Assembly: GCA_016647705.1 (NCBI GenBank)
Contig: CM028329.1
Coordinates: 62,265,231-62,329,230 of the forward strand
Origin: Eucommia ulmoides
Lineage: Eukaryota > Streptophyta > Magnoliopsida > Garryales > Eucommiaceae
Direction of reading: 5' to 3'
Length of the DNA: 64,000 bases
The notes under the pieces were generated by a model, which was not told the origin of the DNA, did no database searches, and was given only the letters and a program-made list of their open reading frames with translations. A program made the position numbers and the translations under genes. Numbering within the stretch: position 1 is the stretch's first letter; every line of letters starts with the position of its first letter. Of the stretch, positions 1 through 8,664 are shown piece by piece.

Positions 1-66
1 ATAGGGAAAAATAAATAAATATATATTCTTCAATGAATTAAACATTAGCAAAAATAGATCAGAAAT

Positions 67-150
67 GTCAGGATGGCCGAGTGGTCTAAGGCGCCAGACT
101 CAAGTTCTGGTCCTCGTGAGAGGGCGTGGGTTCAAATCCCACTTCTGACA
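67..150 (+). tRNA. tRNA-Leu (CAA anticodon)
   Basis: The 84 bases fold as a class II tRNA. The acceptor stem pairs GTCAGGA (67-73) with TTCTGAC (143-149), followed by discriminator A at 150. The anticodon loop reads CTCAAGT, with CAA at 101-103, and is closed by a CCAGA/TCTGG stem. A long variable arm (TCCTCGTGAGAGGGCG region) is typical of leucine tRNA. The A box (TGGCCGAGTGG) and B box (GGTTCAAATCC) form the internal Pol III promoter. There is no intron and the CCA end is not encoded, as expected for a nuclear gene. T-runs from about 177 can act as Pol III terminators. It reads UUG codons in cytosolic translation. Confidence 0.95.
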
Positions 151-285
151 TTCTTCATTTGTGTAAGTTTTCTGTGTTTTTTCTTTTTTTTTTGTTGGGA
201 AAATGAGAAATAACTAAAAGTATATATATGCAATTCTATATATATATATATATATAGTTATTTTTAACAACGGAGGTTTCGTCTT

Positions 286-582
286 TCATCTCAACCAAGA
301 CAAGACTTGCCGTTTTCCCCATCCGTGCCTAGCTTCTCTAGAAAATCCGCATACTTGTTCTTTCCTCTTCAAATGAGTTTCAACTAATAATTGTTTGATG
401 CCAGGAAACATTTGCAATCTTCGACCCATGGCTTGAATTGAAGAGTCCAGACAATGCTCATTGATGAGAGTGACTGACTCCATTGAGTCCATCTCTACGA
501 TAACTCTAGAGAATTCTCTTCATACCGCAATAAGGATTCCCATATAGTATCCTACTTAGCTCAGCCTCCAAACTCGTGCATG
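286..582 (-). pseudogene. Degenerate RNase H-like fragment (retrotransposon RVT_3 type)
   Basis: Minus-strand reading gives pieces of the RNase H-like domain found at the end of plant non-LTR retrotransposons. These are a SLEAEL-type helix near 560, then RVIVEMDSMESVTLIN (about 450-505), then a tail reading KYADFLEARHG in another frame (about 320-345). At least two frame changes separate the pieces, so it is not a functional gene. The same domain occurs in better condition in the LINE near 41 kb. It could instead be a decayed stand-alone RNase H-like gene. Confidence 0.5.
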
Positions 583-1103
583 ATGTTAACCGCCCCTATA
601 ATATCCTATTTTCCAGCTTCCAAGATAATCTCTCGAGAGACCTCCTATGCTTCCTTTCCCTCGATTACCTCTAGTACTTTCATCCGTATTGAGTTAAAAA
701 AAAAAAAAAACTGTACAAGGAGGGCACCAAGCAGTAGAAAGACTACTCGAGCTGTAATCCATATATATAATATATATAGACAGAGAGATAGAGAGAGATT
801 TATGCAGAGGGAAATGTGCATTATAAAAGACACTTATTCTACTTGCATGTGTCTGGAACCGATAAGATAAAACGTGCATGGTAGGTTAAGCATTATTTCA
901 TTACTATTTAAGAAGTAAATATCGAAAAGGATCTCAAAAACATAGTTTATCTTGGTTGAGTCATAACAATAATGGTAGTATATGGTTGGCTGCAAGATGT
1001 GAAAAAGAATATAATCAGACAACCCTCAACTTGTGCAATATTAATTGCAAGTTGCAGATCATGTATTTTTACTTTTTTAGTCAAATGTTATTAATATACA
1101 CTA

Positions 1104-1255
1104 TTTTTTTTACGGTAAGGTGTTGTCTGGATTAATTTACAAACACTTCGACCAATCACCTCCCTGAACGATCTTACTACATTGATATGGTGCATTCAAG
1201 ATTTAATTCCTGAAATGATTTATAGGAGAGTTGAACCATGGTTAAGTCTTTACAG
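1104..1255 (-). repeat. SINE-like dispersed repeat, family 2, copy 1
   Basis: On the minus strand this ends in a poly-A (T-run at 1105-1111) preceded by CACCTTACCGT. The core reads GGATTAATTT-like, then ACCTCC, then TTCAAGATTTAATTCCTG. The same order of blocks recurs near 31.6-31.8 kb and, in decayed form, near 23.7 kb. A poly-A end and a GGTTCAA-like B box near the far end suggest a tRNA-derived SINE. Confidence 0.4.
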
Positions 1256-1570
1256 TTTATTAGTTTTAAATATTTTAGAACTATGCATGTTTTTTTATTC
1301 CTGGAGTGTTACCACTATTTTTAGAAGTTATGATTATATATATCTTTATTAGTTTTAATTTTATTTAACTTTTTATTCATGTTTTTTTTTCTCTAAATTT
1401 ACTTAACATAGTTTACATATTAATTTCATATTTATTTTTCATAAAATTGATTTATGTATACACTATTTAATGTTGTTATTTAATACTACTATTAAATATC
1501 TCTAAAAAAATTATTCCACTCTAATATATTTTCCAATGTCCTTACTTATATCCATGTCTTATTTTTCAAG

Positions 1571-1830
1571 GGGTTTTTAGTGAACAATTCAAAAAATTAA
1601 AATTTTATTTCATGCAGTCCACGCATTACAATAACTTTTTCAAAAGTCCAAAATTATTGTAATACATAAAATTTATTGTAATTTTTTAATGTGAAAAATT
1701 ACGATAATTTTTACATTGTTCGGTAGTTTTGGACTTTTGACAGTAATTTTGAATTTTAAAAAAAAATACTGTAACGCGTAAATTGCATGGATTAAAATTT
1801 TAATTTTGTAGATTGTACGCCCAAAAACCC
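1571..1830. mobile_element. Palindromic MITE-like element, copy A
   Basis: The ends are inverted (GGGTTTTTAG... and ...CCAAAAACCC). Inside them lie longer imperfect arms: AAATTAAAATTTTATTTCATGC near the left, and its rough reverse complement GCATGGATTAAAATTTTAATTTTG near the right. The centre is rich in AATTAC/GTAATT palindromes. Three diverged relatives lie near 11.35, 45.45 and 54.73 kb. No coding capacity. The superfamily is not identified. Confidence 0.45.
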
Positions 1831-2082
1831 TTCTTTAAAAGTTAAAACAAAAGACTCGTAAGTGATAAAAAATTTAGCTGTAATTAATAATATTATTATC
1901 ATCATTATTACTAATATAAATACTCTTTCAAACCTTATTGTTTAATGCATGGCTGGCAGCTCATGTTCTCCAACTTTCATCCAAAAATATTTGGGTCACT
2001 ATTGATTATAAAATTTGGATATTTTACGACTAGATCTTGATTGTTTGTTATTGCCTTTTCACAATCTAAGAGGGCAAATATT

Positions 2083-2190
2083 TTTTTTTTCTTGCTACAT
2101 ATATTGGAATATTGGAAGAGGATTGAATTCTAGACCTTCTATAGAAAAGGTAAACTAGATGTCCATTAGACTACAAGGCTTGAGATCCAA
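2083..2190 (-). mobile_element. tRNA-derived SINE, family 1, copy 1
   Basis: On the minus strand: an A-box-like TAGTCTAATGG, about 40 bases, then a B-box-like GAATTCAATCC, then a short body ending in poly-A (T-run 2083-2092 on the plus strand). Copies with the same layout and orientation occur at 10690, 21146 and 40815. No TSD was established. Confidence 0.55.
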
Positions 2191-2457
2191 AGATTTATAA
2201 TCTCCAAGGAATATGAGCTATATATGATACATTTCGGACCCAGAATAACGTGGAAAAATTAAGTAAAATATGAACGTTTCATTGATTACAAGAATAATAT
2301 AACAAATGTCTCATTTGAGACTAACTTATTCAACAAATTCAAGAGATGAATTGACATGAAAATGAAATACACAATAATTTAAGTCTTCAAGGGTGGCATC
2401 CAAAGGAAGTTTAAATTCTTATTCTTTTTGCAGTTCAAGCATCAAGTCGAAATTCTC

Positions 2458-4371
2458 TCAGTAGCCTGCTGGGGGAGGGGGTGATTTGTAGAGGTAAGGG
2501 GGAAGTAGAGATGAGTGGGAAGGTGGCGGCGGTGACTTGTAGTGGTATGGAGGAGGAGGTGACTTCACAGGGGGAGGTGGTGACTTGTAATAGTATGCAG
2601 GTGGTGGTGGCGACTTCACGGGCGGAGGTGGGGACTTGTAGTAGTATGGAGGAGGTGGCGACTTAACTGGTGGTGGTGGTGATTTGTAGTAGTACGGAGG
2701 AGGTGGTGACTTCACAGGTGGAGGCGGTGATTTGTAGTAGTACGGGGGAGGTGGTGACTTCACAGGTGGTGGAGGTGATTTGTAGTAATACGGAGGAGGT
2801 GACGACTTCAATGGTGGAGGTGGTGACTTGTAATAGTATGCAGGTGGTGGTGGGGACTTAATTGGTGGGGGTGGTGATTTGTAGTGGTATGGAGGAGGGG
2901 GTGACTTTACTGGGGGTGGCGGTGACTTATAATAGTATGCAGGTGGTGGTGGTGACTTCACAGGCGGAGGTGGTGACTTGTAATAGTATGGAGGTGGTGG
3001 TGATTTCTTAGGTGGAGGTGGTGACTTGTAATAGTACGGAGGGGGTGGTGATTTCTTGGGCGGAGGAGGTGATTTGTAGTAGTATGGAGGAGGTGGTGAC
3101 TTCACAGGGGGTGGGGGTGACTTATAATAGTATGTAGGTGGTGGTGACTTCACGGGCGGAGGTGGTGACTTGTAATAATATGGAGGTGGTGGTGATTTCT
3201 TAGGTGGAGGTGGTGACTTGTAATAGTACGGAGGAGGTGGTGATTTCTTGGGCGGAGGAGGTGACTTATAGTAATATGGAGGAGGTGGTGATTTCTTGGG
3301 TGGAGGAGGTGACTTGTAATAGTATGCGGGTTGTGGTGATTTCTTCGGCGGCGGAGGTGACTTGTAGTAATATGGAGGAGGTGGTGATTTCTTGGGTGGA
3401 GGAGGCGACTTGTAATAGTATGGATGTGGTGGTGATTTCTTGGGTGGCGGTGGAGACTTGTAGTGGTAAGGTGGATGGTGAGGGTGCTTTGGTGGCGGTG
3501 GTGGTGACTTGTAATAGTATGGATGTGGTGGTGATTTCTTGGGCGGCGGTGGAGACTTGTAGTGGTAAGGTAAATGGTGAGGGTGCTTTGGTGGTGGTGG
3601 TGGTGACTTGTAATAGTACGGAGGGGGTGGTGATTTCTTGGGTGGAGAAGGTGATTTGTAGTAGTATGGAGGAGGTGGTGACTTCACAGGGGGTGGGGGT
3701 GACTTGTAATAGTATGGAGGTGGTGGTGATTTCTTAGGTGGAGGTGGTGACTTGTAATAGTACGGAGGAGGTGGTGATTTCTTGGGTGGAGGAGGTGACT
3801 TGTAATAGTATGCTGGTTGTGGTGATTTCTTCGGCGGCGGAGGTGACTTGTAGTAATATGGAGGAGGTGGTGATTTCTTGGGTGGAGGAGGCGACTTGTA
3901 ATAGTATGGAGGTGGTGGTGATTTATTAGGAGGAGGAGGCGACTTGTAATAGTATGGACGTGGTGACAATTTCTTGGGCGGAGGAGGTGACTTGTAATAA
4001 TATGGATGTGGTGGTGATTTCTTGGGCGGCGGTGGAGACTTGTAGTGGTAAGGTGGATGGTGAGGGTGCTTTGGTGGCAGTGGTGGTGACTTGTAATAGT
4101 ATGGAGGTGGTGGTGATTTCTTGGGCGGCGGTGGAGACTTGTAGTGGTAAGGTAAATGGTGAGGGTGCTTCGGTGGCGGTGGTGGTGACTTGTACAAGTA
4201 AGGCAGATGCTTGTAGTAGTGTTTCGGTGGGTGGTGGAGTGGTGGTGGTGTTGAAGCATATATGTAAGGCTTATATGCATCCACACCACTAGTTGCTATA
4301 AAGCACAATGCCAAGACATAAACAAGGGATAGGAGGACGGGCCACCACCCCGGTCTTCCCGGACTTCTCAT
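2458..4371 (-). CDS. Extensin (hydroxyproline-rich cell-wall glycoprotein)
   Basis: A 637-aa classical extensin, a structural cell-wall protein. Residues 1 to about 32 form a signal peptide (MRSPGRPG, then a long Leu/Ala/Val run ending SGVDA). The rest is almost wholly repeats of Ser-Pro4 blocks with YYYK. The main unit is 16 residues (SPPPPKKSPPPPYYYK or the VK form, 48 bp). Prolines in SPPPP are normally hydroxylated and arabinosylated, and YYY motifs support isodityrosine cross-links. Several units carry a histidine-rich variant, KHPHHPPYHYK. The N-terminal half contains a large internal duplication with about 582-bp offset. The protein ends SPPPPAGY. The start at 4371 is the only ATG before the signal peptide and is shared with the second gene at 8665-10062. 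A TATA box lies about 66 bp upstream. No intron is seen. Antisense open frames are by-products of the repeats. Confidence 0.93.
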   Translation of the reverse strand: MRSPGRPGWWPVLLSLVYVLALCFIATSGVDAYKPYIYASTPPPLHHPPKHYYKHLPYLYKSPPPPPKHPHHLPYHYKSPPPPKKSPPPPYYYKSPPLPPKHPHHPPYHYKSPPPPKKSPPHPYYYKSPPPPKKLSPRPYYYKSPPPPNKSPPPPYYYKSPPPPKKSPPPPYYYKSPPPPKKSPQPAYYYKSPPPPKKSPPPPYYYKSPPPPKKSPPPPYYYKSPPPPVKSPPPPYYYKSPSPPKKSPPPPYYYKSPPPPPKHPHHLPYHYKSPPPPKKSPPHPYYYKSPPPPPKHPHHPPYHYKSPPPPKKSPPHPYYYKSPPPPKKSPPPPYYYKSPPPPKKSPQPAYYYKSPPPPKKSPPPPYYYKSPPPPKKSPPPPYYYKSPPPPKKSPPPPYYYKSPPPPVKSPPPTYYYKSPPPPVKSPPPPYYYKSPPPPKKSPPPPYYYKSPPPPKKSPPPPYYYKSPPPPVKSPPPPAYYYKSPPPPVKSPPPPYHYKSPPPPIKSPPPPAYYYKSPPPPLKSSPPPYYYKSPPPPVKSPPPPYYYKSPPPPVKSPPPPYYYKSPPPPVKSPPPPYYYKSPPPPVKSPPPPAYYYKSPPPPVKSPPPPYHYKSPPPPSHSSLLPPYLYKSPPPPAGY

Positions 4372-4436
4372 CTCCGGCGAAGATATGTTAAGAATTACTG
4401 GTTTGTAACTTGCATGGTTGATGAAGGGAGTTGGGT

Positions 4437-4444
4437 TTTATATA
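4437..4444 (-). promoter_or_regulatory. TATA box of extensin 1
   Basis: TATATAAA on the minus strand, about 66 bp before the ATG. The surrounding sequence (AACTACTATATAAA, and further upstream AGCAATTTGATC and CAGCCTGTTTGCT) is conserved at the same distance before extensin 2, which supports a real duplicated core promoter. Confidence 0.7.
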
Positions 4445-5259
4445 GTAGTTCCAAGATCAAATTGCTGGTTTTTTTATTGAAGCAAACAGGCTGGACTAAA
4501 CCCTAAATAAAAAATCATTCAAATTTTCAACTACGGACAATAAATAATGGTTTCCCACTAAGAACACAATTTGAGACACAAACGTGGTAGGCCATGAACA
4601 AAGTCAAGACATCTTGCAATGGAAGTTGCAAACGTGGTAGGTCTGCTTGGGTTGATTATTCTGTTGGACAAATTTATGGAAATAATTGATCTCAAGTAAT
4701 TATAAATAATGAATAAGGGTAAATTTGGTATTTCACATACCAATCGGGTATTCTACATGTTATCGTGTATATATATTATATATCTATTAAGATTGCATGG
4801 ATATTAGGTAACTGATATTCTAAATGTTTCTAATCGTGGAATTATTAATTGGTATTTAGTAATCCATATAAATTAACTTGTGGAGTATTTTTTTTGTTGG
4901 GAATGGTGAATCTTAAATTCACTGATACGAGATATTGGGTTATTCCCATTTAAACCCATTTCGGTATTGACCCACTAGATTTTAATGTACGGGTTTTTGT
5001 TGTGATTTTTACCGTCATCGAAACAATGCAACCTTTTCAAATTTTTGTCAATGGCAAACCATCTGGTACACTCTGGATTGGTAGAAGCCTTGTCTGTGCT
5101 GTTTGAAATCTGTTGTGCAGGCATGGCTTTAATTAGAGTGATTTAATTTTACACTTACCAGAGAATCAATGTCGGTGATGATCATAAACATCAAATCTGG
5201 AGGTAGTTTGGATGCTTTTTTTTTTTTTTTTTTTAATTTTGAGTGATTCTGCCAAATTT
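4445..5259. other. Intergenic region upstream of extensin 1
   Basis: Holds the extensin 1 upstream region (to about 4520 conserved with extensin 2: AAACAGGCTGGA, CTAAACCCT), then unremarkable AT-rich sequence and a T-run at 5216-5234. No gene is seen. Confidence 0.5.
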
Positions 5260-5807
5260 GATTCTGAAATGGTGGGGAGGTAGGAGTTTAAAAACGGAAC
5301 TACGGGTAACGAGAGATACCAAATGATCTGATTTTGAAATCGACTAAATGGTTTAGTTGCGATTTTGATTTTGGTTTTGACTTTATGATAGTAATAGTGA
5401 AACCGAACTACGAAACCAAACCATGTAACCAAATCGTGTAACCGATATTTTAGATATATTTTTATGACATATGTACTTTCACTTTTTATATATTTACAGT
5501 TTAATCCCTAATATGTATATATATTTACAATTTATTTATTTACACTTTGATCCCTCATATATATATATATGTTTGGTTTTGTTTTTTAGAATTTATATTT
5601 TATATTTTAGTTATATTTTTGTTTATATATAAAAAACAACAATCTGTGGTTTTGCGGTTTTGGTTTGGTTTTGGTTTTGTATAAATTTAAATGGTTCGGT
5701 TTCAAAACCGTTAAAAAAAAAAGGTAATTTTGGTTGTTGTTTTGGTTTGGTATATGTCTAACTATTTTGGTTTTGATTTTATATGAAACCGGATGATTGA
5801 CATCCTA
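5260..5807. mobile_element. hAT-like MITE, copy 1 (left end decayed)
   Basis: Rich in AAACCGAA/TTCGGTTT and TTTTGGTTTTGG blocks. The right end, TTGACATCCTA, matches the hAT-type terminus TAGGGATGGCAA in reverse. The same block order (GTAACCGATATTTTAGATAT, ATGGTTCGGTTT, AAACCGTT) is found at 7720-8051 and 13526-14024. The left terminus is not recognisable. Confidence 0.5.
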
Positions 5808-6316
5808 TGGAGGTTTGTCTCAATAACAGCATGTTAAATTTCATGGTAAATTGAATGCATGCAAGGTATTCGATGACATGCACATTGATTTTCATTCATA
5901 TTGTTAATATAAGTGTGATTCATATTGAGATGACATTTATTATTATTATTATTATTTATCTATTTATTATTCATTCAAACTTTCTTGTTCAATCAATGGC
6001 TGGCATATCATGTTCTCCAACTTTTGTTCAATATTTTTCAATAGAAAATTATGTGACGGATGCCATCAAGTTTGATGTTTGTTTCACTCGATTCTCATCT
6101 TTATTATGAATTTATTTATTTATTTATTACTTTTTGTGTCAGATGGAATAACTCATTTGACTTATATAGTAATTTGAGAATTGTCAAATAATTGATGTGG
6201 CGCTAAAATCTAACAGTTATATTTCACTTCGAAAAACTAAGTAATATATGAAAACTTCATTGATTATAAGAAGAATATAACAAATATCTCATTTGAGACT
6301 AACTTATTCAAAATAT
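5808..6316. repeat. Orphan extensin 3' flank (duplicated segment)
   Basis: This segment is a close copy of 8052-8545, the sequence just beyond the stop of extensin 2. Shared blocks include AGCATGTTAAATTTCATGGT, GTGATTCATATTGAGATGAC, TCATGTTCTCCAACTTTTGT, GAAAATTATGTGACGGATGC and TATAACAAATATCTCATTTG. A weaker match is found beside extensin 1 (1900-2330). No extensin coding sequence adjoins it; the homology stops near 6316. It marks a lost third extensin copy. Confidence 0.75.
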
Positions 6317-7719
6317 TTCATCCTTGTAAATATGAATTTTGGACTAAAATCAAAAATTGGTTATGTACTAAGGTACCCAAAGGCCACCATTCATGTGTGG
6401 TATGACCAATTTGAACATTTGAGTCCAAAATGTGTCATCCCTTGCGTCAGCAGAAGATTCCTTTTAGGATAATCTCATAAAGCGGACAGTAAATAGCCTA
6501 CAGCCTTTACTTTACACTTTTTGAAAATTTTGGTCCTTTAACCGTCCTTTAACCTTATCTCCTTACCGATAAGTCTTTTTAAGTTTGCCTTTTACCGATT
6601 CCCTCGGTAATCAACCGGAGCAACCTATTTTCTGGTTAGAGTCTATAAATATTATGAGTACCCATTTTGTTAGGTATGAGTGGAGAAGCGATAGAGGTCT
6701 GAGAACAGAGGGCATCCAAAGAATACTCTGAGCCCAGATATCAATCCTTAGCCATTGATATTTAGAAGGGAAATACTTTAAGGTCAATCTCGTAAAACTC
6801 TACTCTTACGTTGTGTAAAAAGTTTTGTGTTTATCCCTTTGTGGGCTTCCCGAAAGGGAAAACCTCTCTTATTTTCCCAATAATATGTATGTTTAAAAGT
6901 TTTTAGTTACTTGAGTTATTACTGTTTGTTGATGCAATTGGTAGCCAGTTGAAAAACGAAATTTTTAAAATCTTAAGTTTTACTATAACAAGATAATCAA
7001 CCTCAACAAAAAAGTCTCTGAACACTTTATCTTTGTGCTCCTTTGACTGTTTGCCTATGATTTAGCATCATTAAGTCTCTTGTGAGCTTGTGTGATAGCG
7101 TGACATGCTAAAATATTGAGTGTTTTAATCTTACTAAAGTAAAACCAGTAGATTTAAAAAATTTGCATAACGGCTTCAAGTCCATCTGTGGCGACTAGTT
7201 TCTTTGTTGCATACATAAACCATTTAACTTAAATCTTTAAACTCTTCAACATAAAATTAGTTGGGAAAAAGAAAAGAGGGGGTGAGTACTGAGTAGAACT
7301 TCAACAATTTAAGAAAAAACAAACGTTTATGAGCTGTAATACACCATATAATTTTATTTTGGAAATCAACAAACTCAACCTTGAAAAACAAGAAAAAGTA
7401 GAAGAACAAATAAGGAACTTAAGGAAAGAAGTACTAATCCACAAAATTAACTATATAACTTTACCCGAAAGTTTTCAGAACAAAACAGATTTTAATCTTA
7501 GAATACATTTAATAACGAAAAATATAGAAGTTTTAGAATAGATAAAATCCGCTGCACATAATCTATCCTACATACCAGATTATCTAAATCAGAATTAGAA
7601 AGGCCGAGGTAACCAGGATATTACTCTGATAGGTTACTTAACAGTCTTTAATCCCTGGTAAAAAATAAATTTAAAAAAAATAAAAATAAATAAATAAATA
7701 AATATATATATATATTATT
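6317..7719 (+). other. Promoter-like block with small ORF; possible viral or LTR remnant
   Basis: This insert interrupts the extensin duplication. It holds, in order on the plus strand: an as-1-like double TGACG motif in reverse (6431-6450), TATAAATA (6646-6653), an AATAAT signal near 6881, a roughly 680-nt leader-like stretch with short frames, and a 70-codon ORF (7329-7541). The ORF is charged and helix-prone (KLNLEKQEKVEEQIRNLRKE). This order resembles the promoter, R region and leader of an endogenous pararetrovirus, or part of an LTR element. I see no reverse transcriptase, movement-protein or coat motifs, so the assignment is tentative. Confidence 0.35.
6431..6450 (-). promoter_or_regulatory. 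as-1-like TGACG tandem element
   Basis: Reads TGTGTCATCCCTTGCGTCAG on the plus strand. The reverse complement carries two motifs spaced as in the as-1 element of caulimovirus promoters (TGACG-N7-TGACG, here CTGACGC...TGACAC). Such sites bind TGA-class bZIP factors. Two positions in the 19-bp core differ from the classical site. Confidence 0.5.
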
Positions 7720-8051
7720 TATTTACACTTTGATCCCTCCTATGTATATGTTAGGGTTGTATTTTAATGTGGTTAGAAACATTTATTGTAACAATTAATA
7801 ATTTTATGGTTTGGTTTTGTTTTTCAAAATTTATGTTTTATATTTTATTTATGTTTTTGTTTATATATGAAAAACAACTATCTGTGATTTCGCGGTTTTT
7901 GTTTTGGTTTTGCATAAATTTAAATGGTTCGGTTTTAAAACCGTTTAAAAAAATTGGCGATTTTAGTTGTTGTTTTGGTTTGATATGTGTCTAATTATTT
8001 TAGTTTTGATTTTATATGAAACCAGACCGAAACCGGATATTGACATCCCTA
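7720..8051. mobile_element. hAT-like MITE, copy 2 (5' truncated)
   Basis: Right half of the same element as 5530-5807, ending in TTGACATCCCTA. It was duplicated together with the extensin 3' flank that follows. Its left half is missing at the junction with the promoter-like block. Confidence 0.5.
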
Positions 8052-8664
8052 TATCGGAGGTTTGTTTCAATAATAGCATGTTAAATTTCATGGTAATTTG
8101 AATGCATCCAAGGTATTCAATAAATGCTCATTGATTTTTATTCATATGGTTAATATAAGTGTGATTCATATTGAGATGACATTTATTATTATTATTTATC
8201 TATTTATTATTCATTCAAACTTTCTTATTCAATGCATGTCTGGTGTCTCATGTTCTCCAACTTTTGTCAATATTTTTCAATAGAAAATTATGTGACGGAT
8301 GCCATCAAGTTTGATGTTTGTTTCTCTCGATTCTCATCTTTATTATGAATTTATTTATTTATTTATTACTTTTTGTGTCCGTTAGAATAACTTATTTGAC
8401 TTATATAGTAATTTGAGAATTGTCAAATAATCGATGTGGCGCAAAAATCTAACAGTAATATTTCAGTAACTTCGAAAAACTAAGTAATATATGAAAACTT
8501 CATTGATTATGAGAAGAATATAACAAATATCTCATTTGTGACTAACTTATTCAACAAATACACAATAATTTAAGTATTCAACGGTGACATCCAAATGAAG
8601 TTTAAATTTTTATTCTTTTCCCAGTTGAGGCATCAAGTAGAGAGTGAGAAGGTGGAGGCGGTGA
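8052..8664. repeat. 3' flank of extensin 2 (duplicated segment)
   Basis: Homologous to 5808-6316 and to 1900-2457. It includes the remains of the extensin C-terminus just after the stop: the sequence still reads SPPPPSHS past the TAG at 8665-8667. Probably holds the 3' UTR and poly-A site of extensin 2. Confidence 0.6.

Larger units (their letters stand above)
583..2457. other. Intergenic, AT-rich, repeat remnants
   Basis: No gene is supported. The stretch holds an A-run (695-709), a decayed SINE-like copy (1104-1255), a palindromic MITE-like element (1571-1830), a second SINE (2083-2190) and, from about 1900, the 3' flank of the first extensin gene. The part from about 1900 on is homologous to the 3' flank near 5.8-6.3 and 8.1-8.66 kb. 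Confidence 0.6.

Noticed and set aside
3684-4289. His/Thr-rich 201-codon frame on the minus strand of extensin 1
   Set aside because: It is an alternative frame of the same repeat array; only the SPPPP/YYYK frame has a signal peptide.
2481-4292. Long open frames on the plus strand inside extensin 1 (and 8748-9419 in extensin 2)
   Set aside because: They are mirror readings of the 48-bp repeats (EEVVTSQVE-type), have no independent support and lie antisense to clear extensin genes.
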